In this document: positions 46,331 to 59,694 of the stretch, piece after piece
Numbering within the stretch: the first letter of the stretch is position 1
Layout of the letters: the number at the start of each line of letters is the position of its first letter
Program-made: the position numbers and the translations under genes
Assembly (NCBI GenBank): GCA_033961575.1
Contig: CM066740.1
Location: 17,831,501-17,895,500, forward strand
Direction: 5' to 3'
DNA: 64,000 nt
From: Aselliscus stoliczkanus
Taxonomy: Eukaryota; Chordata; Mammalia; Chiroptera; Hipposideridae
Notes under the pieces: model-generated
Databases searched by the model: none
Told to the model about the DNA's origin: nothing
The model's input: the letters and a program-made list of their open reading frames with translations, nothing else

Positions 46331-47969
46331 AGAGCGGATTGAAGTGTTCAGAGAACTACCCTTCTCTGGCTAGTTCTGCTAGAGGGGAGGTTCCTGCCCC
46401 TCTCCCCCCACTCCCTATGTTTCTTTGCGGAAGAACTTTTGCTGATTAATGCTCCTGTCCTCATTCCCTTTTAGAAGAGGAAGGAATTTCAATAAAAACC
46501 TGTGCTAACATGAATCCTGAGAGCTTGCAAATTGAGCTAGGCTTGTTGGCTTCCATCCTCTGTCTGTTCCCTGTTTCCAATGGAGCAGACTAAGATTCTT
46601 ATCTTCTCTGATAGGGGGAGGATCTTGGTTCAGGGTACAGGCAATTGGGAAGTTATAAGTGTTATTGCCTTTACCTATGTGGTGTTTTTTCAATAGTCCA
46701 AACCAAGTGAAAGATAGTATTTCTCATTAACCCTGCAATAACATGACCCTGCATTTTACTCACTTAAAATTTTTGGCCCCAACATGTGATGGCAGGGGGC
46801 ATCCAATGACTGGTCTTTCTCAAAGAAGAGAAAATCCATTAGAAGGCAGTCAGCCATGAGGACTCACCTTTTCTTTCTTCTTTCACTGCCCAGGATCAGT
46901 ATAAGGAAACAGTAACTCGAGGTCTGAAATGAGAAGGGGAGTAGAACAGACTCAGCTCTGAAGACACTATCTCAACAGTAGTAAAGCTAACAGTTTAATC
47001 TCCACCCTGTATCTTGTATCTGAGTTGGTTCTGAATGTAGAAGGGGAAGAAAGCACATGATTTACCACCCTCCCCAAACCCTGCAGTTCCCTGATCCTCA
47101 TTCCCTGGAGATCCTAAGATTCACTGTTCTCAGTGGACAAACAGACCTAGGACATTTGCTTTCACAAATTAATTGGCCCATTTGTTTAGCTTTGTCTCTG
47201 TGTTTAGTGCATATTTTAGTGTGTTGTTGTAGTGTAGAGTCAGAAGACAAAACAACTGCAGACATGATTTATGATTTAAATGATCACTCTGGTCGGTTAA
47301 CACTTTAATTGGCATTATTGGGCAGTTTGCCGTGTGCAGATCTCAGCCCAGGAGCCTGTCTGTTCCAAGCAGCTGCAGGCTTGTTTTCATGCCAAGAGAG
47401 ACTGTCTGCCCTCCCTGAGGCCTATTGGTTTTATCTGCCTAAAGAAACCTGGGTGACTGATTTCAGCAATTAGAGGGTGTACAGATAAGTCTCCTGGAAG
47501 CTCTGGCATATGGACCCCTGCATGGATACAAACAGGCTATTAAAAATCCCCTCTCAGGTTTGTTATTTACAAACCTGAATGTTGTTGGTCACCATACTTC
47601 TAGGAAATAATGACTAAAGAGATAAAATAAAATTCTATTTAGTTACATAGTCAGTATATTACCTTAATTGATAAGAATGATCTGGTTGGTTGTACAATAA
47701 GTAAAATAAAAACATTCTTTAACTCCACATCTTTCTGCAACTAGCCCCTCATTTCTCTGTTTCTTTTTGGAGCAAAACTCCTCAAAATTATTGTCTATGT
47801 TTGTCTCCAATTCCTTTCCTCCATTCTTTTCTGAATTGAATTATATTGGGCAGCCTCTGAGATGGTCCCCAGTGACCCCATCTCCTGCTATTCAGGCCCT
47901 TGTGTGTTCACCTCCCCTTGAGTGTGGGCTGGACCTAGTGAATTTCTTTTAATGAATAGAATCAGCGAA
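46331..47969. other. Intergenic, no recognised feature
   Basis: About 1.6 kb without a gene or clear repeat. Confidence 0.45.
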
Positions 47970-48855
47970 AGCAATGGGATGGCATATGGAAAGATGCTCC
48001 ACATCATATGCCATTACGGAATTGCACATTAAAACAACAATGACATACCATTACACATCTATTAGAATAGCTGAATTCCAAAACACCAACAATGTCAAAT
48101 GCTGGTGAGGATGTGGAATAAAAGGAGCTTTTCATTCCTTGCAGGTGCGAATGCAAAATGATACAGCCACTTGTGAAGACAGTTTGTTCTTTACAAAACC
48201 AGCCTACTCTTACTATATAATCCAGCAATTATACTCCCTGGAATTTACCCAAAAGAGTTAAAAACTTATGTCCACACAAAAACCTAGATGTTTATCATTT
48301 GGCTTTGTAATTGCCAAAACTTTGCAGCAACCAAGATGTCCTTCAACAGGTGAATGGATGAATAAACTGGTACGTCCCAAATGATGAAATACTATTCTCT
48401 GCTAAAAAGAAATAAGATACCAAGCCACAAAAAGACATGAATGAACTTAAATGTATATTACTGAGTGAATGAAGCCAATCTGAAAAGTTTACCCTACTGT
48501 GTGATTCCAACTATGTGATATTTTGGAAAAGGCATAAGAAGTAAAAAGATCACAGTTCGGGGTGGGGAGGAAAGGTGAATAGGTGGAGCACAGGGGATTT
48601 TTAGGGCAGTGAAATGACTCTATATGATACTATAATGGTGGATACATGACATTATACATTTGTTCAAACCCACAGAATGTACAACACAGAGTGAACCCTA
48701 ATGTAAACTGTGGACTTTGGGTGATAATGACATAAGGGGAATATTGGTAGTGGGGGAGGCTGTGTGTACAGTGAGGCTGTGGGAAGTCTCCCTGCTTTCT
48801 GCTCAATTTTTCTGTGAATCTAATACTGCTCTAGAAAATAAAGTCTTTTAGAGAA
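47970..48855 (+). mobile_element. L1 (old) 3' region
   Basis: TCAAATGCTGGTGAGGATGT, ATCCAGCAATTATACTCCCT, ACAGGTGAATGGATGAATAA and CTAATACTGCTCTAGAAAAT with AATAAAG at the end are sense L1 ORF2-to-3' UTR phrases. No long frame remains. Confidence 0.88.
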
Positions 48856-49299
48856 GTGATAGGATGTCACTTCCAAGATTATATTACAAAAGATTGTAGC
48901 TACCAAATGGGGCTGCTCTCTCTTGCCTTTTCTTAGATTCCTTGCTCTAGGGGAAGCAGGCTGCCATGTTGTGAGCTGCCCTATGGAGAGAGCCTCTGGG
49001 CAAGAAATAGATGTCTTAGGCCAATAGTCAGAAGGATCTGGATCTGAGGCCTACCAGCAGCCACATGAGCAGCTTGGAAGTGAATGCGCCCATGTCAAGC
49101 CTTGAGAAGACTCTAACACTAATCCATCACTCCATGGCAACAGCTCAAGGTCCGTAGTGATTTTAGTGTTTACCTTAGTCGTCCTGTCACTTGCATGTGT
49201 GATTACCCTTTGCTCCCTGAAATACTTCTCATTTGGCTTCCAGGTCACTACACTTTCTTGCTTTTTCTCCAACCTCATGGTTGCTTCTTCTTAGTCTTT

Positions 49300-50260
49300 A
49301 TTACTGAATCCTTTTAATTTTCCCACCTTTATTCTGGGAGTTCTTCAGGGCTCAGATCTCAACCCTCCTTGATCTAGTCCTATCTAGGCAACCATTTCAT
49401 CTAGAGGTACAGTTTTAAACACCATTTTTACTTTATGACTTCTAAATTTCTGCTGCAGGCTTAGGCCATTCCCAGACTAGCAGTCTCAAATGTCCAACTG
49501 CCCACTCAACATTTGCACTTGGGCTTCTAAAAGGCCCAAGTTAATCTTGAAATTAACTTACTGAAAATTGAACTCTTGATGTTTCACCCCCTCAAAACGG
49601 ATCTTCCCACCATTAACCCCACCTAAGTGCATAGCAATTTCATTCTTCAAATGCCTATTGCAGAAATCTTGGAGGCATCCCAGACTCCTCTTCTGCTCTT
49701 ACACCTGACATCCATCAATCAAATAATCAATCTAGGGCTGGCCAAGTGACAAAGTGGTTAAGCACTGGCTTGGGAAGCCAGCGGCCCCAGTTCAGTGCCA
49801 CATATGAGGGCCAGTGACACTGCCCTCAAAAAAAAATAAATAAATAAATAAAAAAAATCTGATTATTTTTTAACAGATATTTTGCTTCCAACTTTTTACT
49901 TACAGTCCATTCTCAACATAGCAGCCAGAGTGAGCACTTTAAAATGTGAGACCATGCTGAACCTCTGCTCAGAACTCCTGGGTCACCTCTCCTTTTTCTC
50001 AGTGTAAAGACCAAGTCCTTTCAATGGTTTTCAAGGTGATACAGGATGTGGCCTCCATTTTTTCTCTGTCTGACCCCCTGACACTCTTCCTCTTGCCCAT
50101 TTGCTCCAGCCACTCTGGCCTGTTGGCTGCCCTTCCAACATGCCAAATACTCTCCTGCCTCAGGGCCTTAGCACATGCCATTCCTCTGCCTGAAATGCTC
50201 TTCCTCTAGGTTTCATTTTGGCTTTCACTGTCTCTACCTTCAGGTCTCTGTTCATAAGCC
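49300..50260 (+). mobile_element. L2 LINE region, interrupted by a SINE
   Basis: CAGACTCCTCTTCTGCTCTT, ACCATGCTGAACCTCTGCTC, CCTCAGGGCCTTAGCACATG and ATTCCTCTGCCTGAAATGCT are typical L2 3' phrases. The SINE at 49736 splits it, and the MLT1 LTR at 50264 separates it from more L2-like sequence at about 50670-50900. Confidence 0.78.
49736..49857 (+). mobile_element. Short tRNA-derived SINE
   Basis: Diverged head GGGCTGGCCAAGTGACAAAG, then TTAAGCACTGGCTTGGGAAG, GAGGGCCAGTGACACTGCCC and a (AAAT)n tail. The flanking duplication is not clear. Confidence 0.9.
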
Positions 50261-50263
50261 ACT

Positions 50264-50668
50264 GTTATGGCTGAATTGCGTTCCCTAAATTTCATATGTC
50301 AGAGCCCAAACTCCTAATGTAATTATATTTGGAAATAGGGTCTTTAGGGGGATAATTAAGTTTAAATGGGGTCATAAGGATGGAATCCTAATCTGGCAGG
50401 TCTGATGTCCTATAAGAAAGGCAAAAGACACTAGAAATGTCTTCTTCTCTGCCCCCACCCCCACACACACACACACACCTCTCTCTCCATATGAACAGAC
50501 GTGAGGCCATGTGAGCACACAGCAAGAGACACTGGCTACAAGCCAGGAACAGAAAAGCCTTCCTGGAAAACAATTCTGATAATAATTTCATCTTGGAGTT
50601 TGATGCTGCAGAACTGTGAGTAAGTTGCCTAGTCTGTGGTATTTGGTTATGGCCTCCTAGCTAATACC
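50264..50668 (+). mobile_element. MLT1-type LTR (ERVL-MaLR)
   Basis: TGTTATGGCTGAATTGCG, CCAAACTCCTAATGTAATTA, TTTGGAAATAGGGTCTTTAG, TGTCCTATAAGAAAGGC and TGCAGAACTGTGAG are MLT1 LTR phrases in sense order. It is inserted in L2, carries an internal CA repeat near 50460, and has no retroviral genes. Confidence 0.82.
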
Positions 50669-50899
50669 CCACCGTAGAAATGAGGCCTTGACTGGTCACG
50701 CTGTGCAAAGCACCAGGACACCTCATGTCCTATTCCCCATTCACAGCACTTTAATCTCCTTTTCTTGTTGGCTTGTTTGTTGTTCCTCTCCCTTAAAGAG
50801 AACATCAGTGCTATAAGAACAGAGACTTGGACCTGTGGTCCCTAGGACCATGTCTGGCACATTTTAGACCTTCATTCAATGGTTGTTAAATGCTCATGA

Positions 50900-53009
50900 T
50901 TGAACTTGGGCAATATTCTCCCATGTTAACATTGCTACAAATTCCTCAGGCAGCTACAGGTGCTCAAAAGGAAGAAAATATTATCAAAAAGTGAGCTCTA
51001 ATCACAATGATCCCCTACCTTATACAGTTGCACCTATGTAATTCTTGGAATTGGTAGGGGATTAGTCTTGGCTGCATGTGCTAAATCAATGGTGGACTAG
51101 GGCTTAACTAAATAGCAGTTTTATTTTCCTCATTTAACAATTCAGAACTGGTGCAAAGGGACCCCGTTTCTTTCTCTTTCTGTTCAGCCATCTTTAAGAT
51201 ATAGCATTAGCCTGTCTGACTCCTTGTGGTTACAAGATGGCTGCTGTACATCCAGCATCTCATCTGCATCCCAGCAAGGAGACTGGGAATGGTGAAGGGC
51301 AAATCAAATGCCAACTGAGGTAGCTCTTTAAAAAATAACTTCCCAGAAGCCCCAGTTGGTGATTTCCACTTATATCTCATTGTCTAGAACTGAGTCTCAT
51401 GCCCTCCCGTAGCTGCAAGTGATACTGGGAACTGCATTAAAAAGGGAAAACGCTGGGCACATTACCACCCTGAACCAAACTGGTAAAGAAGTAGCACAGT
51501 AATGGGAATTGTGTCGGTATCCCAACAGTGTGAGCCTCTTCCTCTTGCACCCAGAAAATTAGTTTCCCCACTTTTCAATTCCTAAAAGAGTATAACCCCA
51601 ACACCATGTTCCATTGTCTACTTTAATCTGGATGAAGTTTCAGGTATGAGAAGAGCGTGGACAGAATTCCTGAGTGGACACGAGAGACAGCCTCTGCATG
51701 GTTGGCTCAGAATGGGCGTCTAGGATGGAAAATAATTGCAGATGAGCTTTGTTCAGTTGTGTATTTATGTAATTGTTCAAATCAACATTGTCAGGTTTAA
51801 ATTTCAAGAGGGTAGGGATTTTGACTGCTTAATTTCGTACATAAAAACACAGGCTGCCTGAACCTCACACAGGCAGTTGCTAATAAATGCCTTTCATAGA
51901 AATGATGATAAATATGTGAAGCTGCTTAATTGCATCGCCCTTTCTGATGAATACATATTTATGACCTGCATTTGGAAGCCTGGAAATAGCCGCTAGGCCC
52001 ATCCAAATTGGTGCTGGGTAACTGAACACAGCAATGCCACCAAATAGCTTCTCTTAAATTATGCTTTAAGCATTAGAAAAATTATAGAATGAAACAAAGT
52101 GTACTCCTTTGGCTCTCTCCAGAGATGTACATAGCATGTATGTTTCGTTCCTAACGCTGGAAGGGACTGAACCTCTGTGCAGCCATGACTATTCCACCTT
52201 GAAGGAGAGTGGCAGGACCTGTTTAGCTTCTCTTCCCACCATCCTGTGTCTTCTCTCCTCTCCTTGCCAAACATAGCCTTCAGGTGGGGGCGGTGGCATC
52301 ACAAATACTGCGTGGAGAAGAGCAGTTATTCTATATTTTTCCCATTGCTGATCTTCACTCTCTTAAGAGTCTGCATTCTGCCAGACGGGCACGAGGTGCC
52401 TAGGGGGCTTTCCATGTTAGCCTAGCCAAGTAAATTTACTGACATTCAATCAGGCCCAGACTTCCGGGTTTCTGCTCCTCGTCCCTCTGCTTTCCGTGGC
52501 ACCTGGTGAAGGTACCTGGGGGAGGTGTCTGCAGCACAGGAGGCTGAGCGAGTCTTCTGCATTCCAAGTAGTCTTTGCTGCCCTGGAGGCTGCCCCTGAG
52601 AAGTGACTGTTGCTGGCCCTGGGTCTTCCCTGGGGTTGGCTGCTGAAACCTGGGACCTGGTCACTCATGATAACACTTGCTCTTGGCTTGGGCAGGCCTT
52701 GGCAATCTGACCTGGACTAATTAATACACCATCACCTGCCATGGGCACCCTCAACAAAGCTCCCTCCCCCTATTGCTTTCTATTTCTTTATCCTGCTTTC
52801 TTTTCTTGTTTTAATCCTGCTTTCTTTATGGCACCTATCTATTTATTCATCTATCTATCTCTCAGTGGGTTTCCTCTAGTGAAACTTTAAGATTATTTAC
52901 TTAGGGGTGTCCTGTCCTGTGGGAAGGTGTGTAGTTATATTCTTTTCTGTCTCTGTCTGTATTTCCACCTCCATCTCTATACCCTTCCCATACCTATACC
53001 TATACCTCT
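50900..53009. other. Intergenic, no recognised feature
   Basis: About 2.1 kb without a recognised gene or clear repeat. Confidence 0.45.
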
Positions 53010-53250
53010 GCCAATCTATATCAGTTAAAAACATGGACTCTAAAATTTGGCTTCATGGTTCAAATCCTTGTTCTGTTCCTTATTAGCTGTGTGCACTTGG
53101 ACAAGTTACTTAGCCTGCCTATGCCTGGATTTCCTTATTTGTAAAATGACGATAATAACAATAACTACCACTTAGGTTGTGAGAAAGATAAAATGAGTTA
53201 CTATATGAAGAAGGTCTGACACCTGGAAAGCACCATGTAAGTATTTGCTG
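53010..53250 (-). mobile_element. MIR SINE
   Basis: TGGTTCAAATCCTTGTTCTG, TTATTAGCTGTGTGCACTTG and TTTCCTTATTTGTAAAATGA are reversed MIR phrases. Confidence 0.9.
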
Positions 53251-53755
53251 CTCTTTTTATTATTGACTGCCTTCCTTACTAGAATATAAAGTCCACGAAG
53301 TCATAAACTTGGCCTCTATTTTTTATTGTTATATTTCCAGGTCCTTAAGCAATGTCTGACACATAGCAGGCACTTAATAACTATTTGATGGATGAATGAA
53401 TAAATGAATATATGGCAAAATAGAAAAGAGAAGAACATAATATATTTCAAAAAATATTACCCCTTTCACCTTCCTTCTAGTAAAAGTCGATGTCTCTCTG
53501 AAGATTATTTACTCCTGTTTCCTAACTGCTAGGAAAGTGAGAACTCGATTTTACTCTGTAATGTAATTTTCTGTCTCAAATTACCGCATCCGAGGGCCTC
53601 CAAACTTGTAACCTGCTCCTGGGGACCGTCTCACCTCCTAATACCCAGGAGTTCTTACTCTTTCCTCAGAGTTTTGGCTACTTCCTAAAGTTGACATCAT
53701 TCTCCACTACACTGAGGGGAGTTGGGGTGGGATACTTAGAGTAGTCATGTTTTGC

Positions 53756-53757
<2 letters not shown>

Positions 53758-53793
<36 letters not shown>
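53758..53793. repeat. (GT)n microsatellite
   Basis: About 18 GT units. Confidence 0.98.
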
Positions 53794-53797
<4 letters not shown>

Positions 53798-54815
53798 AAG
53801 ACTCTGATTGGCTCTTCTTGAGTTGGGAATTTATGCTTGATCCAAACCAACAGTGGCCAATGGTGGGTCACACTGGACAGAGATGCTCCGGACTTATCCC
53901 TCTGGGTGACCATTGTGAGCTGACGCCCCCCTCAAAGCATTCTTCATTTCCTTAGGACAAATTATGAGAAGTAGAACTCCTAAGTCCAAGGACATAAACA
54001 CTACCCTGATTAATTCCACAAGCAGTGGGCCCTCTGGTCAGTGGGCCATGGAGATTTAAATGAGCTGGTCCTTGAGTAGGCTGTGTGCAGTGAGCAACTC
54101 TGCAGGAGGTGCCATCTAGTTCCTCAGAAAAAAGACTTAGACTTTCCAAGTTCTGTAGCACAGAATACTGAATAGAAAATGTTTAGCTTGAAAACATTTA
54201 AAGGCAGGTGTTGGTTACATACTTGTTCTTGGCGAAATTCAACATGAAGTTCCCTTTGGGAAAAAATAAAGCCTGTGCCCCGCTTTCCAGCCCAGATGAA
54301 CCAGTGTAGGTGTGCTTTTGGGTGCCGTTCCAACTGGTGGAAGCCAATATTTTGAATATCATCCTGAATAAGACCTTTTTTGGATGTCTGGTTTTTAACT
54401 AAAATTGCTTCTCTATGTGTCCAATAGGATGATTTGCCTGTAAAATGTGCTATTACCAAGGACTCAACCTCTTGGATGGGTTATTAAGCTGTTAAGTGAG
54501 GCGGAATGGCTGACAACTGCAAATGTTTCATTTATCATTATTACCAGGTGGCACACCTTCTGACAGTCGTTAGTGACTGGATTAGAAAATAAAAGTGCCC
54601 AGAAAGTCATTTTATTTTAAATAAAACATGGATTTGGATGCAGCTCTCTTTGACACTCCTTCAACTGAGATTGAAAATGCCATGAGATAACTCCTCCTAC
54701 TTTGGATTGTAGATAGAGGATGATGATAATGGCTTTAGGTGATAGTCTTACTGGCCAATCTTTTATCTGCACAATGGCATCGACTTCAGTAAGTAGTGCT
54801 CCATCTATGTCATCT
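53794..54815. other. Intergenic, no recognised feature
   Basis: About 1 kb without a recognised gene or repeat. Confidence 0.45.
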
Positions 54816-54960
54816 AACCCTCAAGATAACGGGCAGGTAACCAGGGCAGGTAATCCCAGTGTTGCAGATGAGAGAACCAATACAGAAGGGCTGAGTGACC
54901 TGCTCAGTGTCAAACAACCAGTGAGCAGCAGACGAGGATGAGAACTCATCCTGATGCCTC
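54816..54960 (+). mobile_element. MIR-like SINE fragment
   Basis: TGTTGCAGATGAGAGAACCA followed by GGCTGAGTGACCTGCTCAGT is MIR-like. Old. Confidence 0.6.
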
Positions 54961-55224
54961 ACCCACGGGGTTCCTGCGGGAATCTGTACCGTGGTTACAC
55001 AGTTTGGTTCGTAGACCACGCTTAACCATGGAGTCAAGGGCGCAGTCAAGGATCGGAGTCAAACACCGATGAACACTGTTTTTACCTTGTAGCAATTTTA
55101 AGAAAATCTGAAACACTTTGCCTTCCTAGGGGGCAAGTTAAATAAAGAACTACTTTGAATCTATAAAAAGGAAAGCTATGTATGTACTGATGGAATAATC
55201 ACTAAGAAATAATCTTAATACTTT

Positions 55225-55390
55225 TTGACATAATTTAAGACTTACAAGAAGTTACAAAAGTTGTACAGAGAGTTCCTGGGCACACAGGAACTCTCTCTTC
55301 AGTCAGCTTCCCCAATGATAACATTATACATAACCATTTATATACCTTGTCAAAAACAGGAAATCGACAATGGTACAGTACTGTTAATTC
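55225..55390 (-). mobile_element. L1-type 3' fragment
   Basis: AAGAAGTTACAAAAGTTGTA, CAGAGAGTTCCTGGGCACAC and CCCCAATGATAACATTATAC resemble an old L1 3' end. It contains a short perfect hairpin at about 55268-55297. Confidence 0.5.
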
Positions 55391-55501
55391 AAATAAAGAC
55401 TTTATTCAGGTTTCTAAGAAATATTTTAAAATAAAAAACAAAGGTGTGATGGAGAGTGTATAGGATGCATTCTATTGTTTTAAAAGAGAGGGGAAGGTTG
55501 T

Positions 55502-55502
<1 letters not shown>

Positions 55503-55547
<45 letters not shown>
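55503..55547. repeat. (GT)n microsatellite
   Basis: About 22 GT units. Confidence 0.98.
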
Positions 55548-55548
<1 letters not shown>

Positions 55549-56084
55549 TTGCTTCTGTATGCGTAGGTTATCTCTGGAGGGGTACATAAGAAACTAAACA
55601 CATTGAGTTGCCTCCAGGGAGAAAAACTGGGCAGCAAGTTTCCACAGACAGAGAGAATTTGAACTGTTGTGTTCTTTTGTGCCAGTCCATCTATTTTTTA
55701 AAAAGGGGATGAGGAATCTTTTTATGTACTCATACGAAGTAATTTCTAAATTATATTTTTCAGGGACAAACACAAGATAAATAAGTGTGTATGCATTTCA
55801 TTTACCAAAAAAAGGGGAGGTGGGAGGAACATGTGTCTTTGTTTTTATATGGATAGATATCGCTGGAAAGATATAATATAGGAAACTGGTAACGTATAGG
55901 AAACATTGGTTTGCTTCCAGGGATAAAAATGGGCAGCAGGGGACAGAAGTGGGAGGGAGACCTTTTACAATATATCCCTTTGTACCTTTTAAATTCAGAC
56001 AATGAGAATTTATTTCCTTTTCAAGAAAAATAAAATTGAAAAAAATTAAACCCTAAAAATAAATTGCTTTCACCTGTAAATTTT

Positions 56085-56520
56085 TTTCCTCTAAAACATG
56101 CAGTGACTTTCCAGCTTCTCTATGGCTAAAATCCAAATTTCTTAACTTGACATTTACATTCTTTTTATAACTTGGTGTCATTATTTTCTGCCTGCAGTGT
56201 TCTGTTCTACCTAAAGCATTTCACTCTCATAATTGTGTACTTCCTGGTATTTCTTTATTCTTCTCTTTCTCTTCTCCAACCATCAGAAACCTGCTCAGAT
56301 TCACGTCAGTGAAGTTTTCCCTGAAGAGTGCAGCCCTCTGTGCCTTTTCTCTCTTCCAGATTCCTATAACAGTATATTGTCTGCCCTACACATTTTGGCC
56401 CTTGTCCCATACCCTCTTGTCTTACCAAGGATATGTGTACTCTGTCCCCAAATAAGATTACCAAATCCTTGTGGGCAATGGCTGAGTATGACAGCTTTCT
56501 AAAACTCCCTTTTCCTGGCA
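56085..56520 (+). mobile_element. L2-like LINE fragment
   Basis: CAGCTTCTCTATGGCTAAAA, TGTTCTGTTCTACCTAAAGC and TTTTCCCTGAAGAGTGCAGC resemble the L2 3' region. Confidence 0.5.
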
Positions 56521-57269
56521 GAAACTTAAACTTGGTTGATGTCCCAGTGATGATTTTTGACTAATCTCTTCTTCATGGAAATTTTATTCCTCACATATGC
56601 TTGCCTAATGTGCTTAAGAATCCCAACCTGTATCATAACAATAAGAATATGTGCATCCACCCAAAAACACCCTTGCAGAAAAAAAAAGAGGACAAAGTAA
56701 GAGTTAAAATTTAAGAAAGGAAATGATGTTTGAATAGCACTATATTTTTAAATATAACATTTTTCTTGAAAACAAGATGCATCATAACATTTTCCGTTCT
56801 TTGTCATTTTGGCTCATACGTTTGGCTGCATTTTAGAAACGAGGCTCTATTTTCCTGGTAACCATGGTGAGTTAATTAGCTTTTCTGATATGTTATCAAC
56901 TGGTTCTTGAGGTTCTCATTTTGAGTAAATGGCAGAGTTGAAGTAGAATTTTGGCAGGTCTGATCTCAGCTCCACGGGACTTCTAAGCCTGCATTCTTTT
57001 CTTCACAGCAACAGATTGTTGCTAGGTGCCCTCCCTTGCAGAGCAATGTATTAAGATTCAATGGAGACTAAGTGTGAAATGTATTCCTTGAGGAGTTTAC
57101 ACTCGATTGCACGTTGCATGAGTCTGTCCCTTGCCCACGTTATGGATGTGGAGCACAGTAGGTGCAACCGTTTCTGGAGGAAGCTCTAGAGAAAAAACTT
57201 CTGAAAAAGGTTGATCTTGGAAACGGAAACCAGTAAGAATGAAGAAGCAAACAACAAAATATTAACAAT
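56521..57269. other. Intergenic, no recognised feature
   Basis: No gene or clear repeat seen. Confidence 0.45.
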
Positions 57270-57335
57270 AATAGTAATAGCTTACCTTTGATTAAGTGTT
57301 TACTTAGCTAGACACTGTTCCGGCATATTATTTCC

Positions 57336-57790
57336 TTTTTTTTCCCAAAGATTTTATTGGGGAATTGGGGGAGGGGAACAGCGTTGGGGAATCGGGGAAG
57401 AGGAACAGACAAGTTGCTGTCTTTTTGTTCTTCAGTCTAGTTGCAGAGGATGTTGCTTCACTGGCCCATGTTGGTATCGTCATTGCGCTCTTCCTGGATG
57501 AAGCAGATCGGTCGCTGGCCTCTGGATGGTCGCTCACCGCTATTGGTCGCTCACCGCTATTGGCCGCTCACGTTGGCTGCCAGCCACTCACTGTAGCCTA
57601 TGGCAGCCCACTGCAGCAGGGGCTGTAGCCTACACCCATCGCAGGGGCTCGCACAGCCCAGCTCCAGGTGGAGCTGTTGTTCACCATCTTAACTGTAGAA
57701 GGCAGTGTCACTGGCCCTCATATGTGGATCTGAACTGGGGCCGCTGGCATCCCCAAACCAGCTCTTAACCAATGTGCCACTCAGCTGGCC
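57336..57790 (-). mobile_element. Composite tRNA-derived SINE (long type)
   Basis: Same structure as 20-471: AAGATTTTATTGGGGAATTG at the left and ACCAATGTGCCACTCAGCTGG at the right, with the tRNA-like head at the right. It abuts a second SINE. Confidence 0.92.
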
Positions 57791-57900
57791 TTTTTTTTTT
57801 TTTTTTAGAGGGCAGTGTCAACTGGCCCTCATATGTGGGACCTGAACCAGGGCAGCCGGCTTCCTAAGCCAGCGTTTAACCACCACACCACTTGGCCGGC
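57791..57900 (-). mobile_element. Short tRNA-derived SINE abutting the composite SINE
   Basis: Poly(T), AGAGGGCAGTGTCAACTGGC, GGGACCTGAACCAGGGCAGC and CACTTGGCCGGC. Its tail joins the head of the composite copy directly, so one inserted at the end of the other. Confidence 0.9.
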
Positions 57901-58090
57901 ATATCTCTTTATCTTTATAAAAACTGATTGAAGATGAGTACTATTGTTATCCTCTTTTGCAGATGAGGAAAGAGACTCAGAGAAATTAAAGCAACTTGAC
58001 CGTCATCCTACAGCTAGATGATAGAGCCAGGATTCAAATGCAGAGCCTTTGCCCCTGGGTTCTTGTGCTTAATCTTGACTTAATGTTATT

Positions 58091-58465
58091 GTTGTCCCAA
58101 AGATTAGTCACATGGACAAGTAACCCATTAATATACTTGTGTTACTCTCTCAAACTAGATTATGAAATCTTCAAGTGGAAGACTGTACCTCATTTTCTTC
58201 TATTTCTCCGCACCTGACCCATAGCACAGGGAGCCACACTTGTTAATACTCAGTATTCCGGAAGGAATGAAGGCAGAGATGGCTTGTATGACTATGATGT
58301 TCAGATTCAAAATTCAACAAACCAACTATATACCAGGCAGAGGACCATAAATGATGTCTGTGAAGTGCCTGGCACATGGAGGTGACCAATACATGATACT
58401 TTATTTATTAGTACCTTTACATGGTATGATTTAATTTTTCTCTCACACAACCCTGATTGGGTAGT
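58091..58465. other. Intergenic, no recognised feature
   Basis: Nothing recognisable between the MIR and the MLT1 copy. Confidence 0.45.
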
Positions 58466-58850
58466 AGCTTAGTCAGCTCAGGCTGCAATAACAGAACACC
58501 ACAGTCTGGGTGGCTTAAACAACAGAAATTTATTTTCTCACAGTTCTGGAGGCTCAAGGATCCCAGATCAAGGTGTAGGCATGTGAGGCCTTGCTTCCTG
58601 GCTTGCAAAGGGCCCCTTCCCACTGTATCCTCATACGGCCTTTCCTCTGTCTGTGCATGTGGGGAGAGAGCTCTGGTGTTTCTTTCTCTTCCTATAAGGA
58701 TGCCAGCCCTGTTGGATTAGGGTCCTACTCGTATGACCTCATTTAATCTTAATTACCTCCTTAAAGGCCTGATCTCCAAACCCCTCTAGTGGGGGCTGAG
58801 GCTTCAACATATGAATTCTGTGGGTATACAATTCAGTCCACGACAAGTTT
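58466..58850 (-). mobile_element. MLT1-type LTR, antisense
   Basis: CTCAGGCTGCAATAACAGAA, TTAAACAACAGAAATTTATT, CTCACAGTTCTGGAGGCTC and CAACATATGAATTCTGTGGG match a reversed MLT1 LTR end to end. No retroviral genes. Confidence 0.82.
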
Positions 58851-59694
58851 GCTCCCTTCCCATTTTACAGGCGTGGAAAGGGTGGTTCCTGTTCTTCTGT
58901 GAAGTCTGCTGTGCTGTCAGAATTGTCCATCAGCCACATTTCCACAGGTTTCTTTCCTCCTTGCAACCTAAAAGAGCTCAACCATTTAAATCCTTTCCAG
59001 AGGCACCTTTTTCTAAGAAAAGAGGGTCGGTAGCGTCTTTTCTTTGGATAGTGCTGATGAATCCCTGACAGTTGATCCCCCCCCCCCCACGTTTCTCACC
59101 TGTATGCCATCTCCTCTCTTCTGTTATTTTATAGTTAGCTGAGACCATGGGGGTAATAATTAAATGATTAGGTACACTTTCATCTACATCATAGTCTGGG
59201 AGCTGCCGCACAGCCAGGCTTACCAACTTTGGAACAAAGCTGGGGAAGGGAAGGTTGTAAGCTTTAGGGGCATTGTCTTGTTGCCCTCTCACCAGAAAGC
59301 ATGTTTTCATCTGATGATTTTGATCATAACTCAATATTCTCTATTTCATGGCTTCCGCCGACTCATGCCTTCTACTGCTTCATGTCGTGTAGTCTTTCAG
59401 TCTTTACCAGCTTTAGTCAAATTGTTCTTTCTGTCTTGAGTTCACTTATCATTTTCTGAGTACTGCCTTTTATCATTGAAGATGATGGGGAACCAACAAA
59501 GACAAACGAGTTAGGAAGTGAGAGCTATGAATAGCTGGACTTGTGAGCCGAGATGAGGAAAAACCTCATGGAGAGCATGGGATTAAACGAGCGTTTACAG
59601 GTCCAGTAACTCAATTCCTTTCCTGCAGCCTTGGCCCTTCCAATTTTTCCTTCAAACTTAATATCCTGCTGCGAAACTTCAGTACGCAATTATT

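Larger units (their letters stand above)
57270..58090 (+). mobile_element. MIR SINE split by two younger SINEs
   Basis: The left part (GTTTACTTAGCTAGACACTG, about 57270-57330) and right part (TACTATTGTTATCCTCTTTT, GAGGAAAGAGACTCAGAGAA, about 57905-58090) are one MIR. The composite and short SINEs inserted into its middle. Confidence 0.8.

Noticed and set aside
54930..54960. GGATGAGAACTC resembling part of the snoRNA SNORD93, known near human TOMM7
   Set aside because: Only about 12 bases agree with the sequence I recall, and the box C/D arrangement does not continue.
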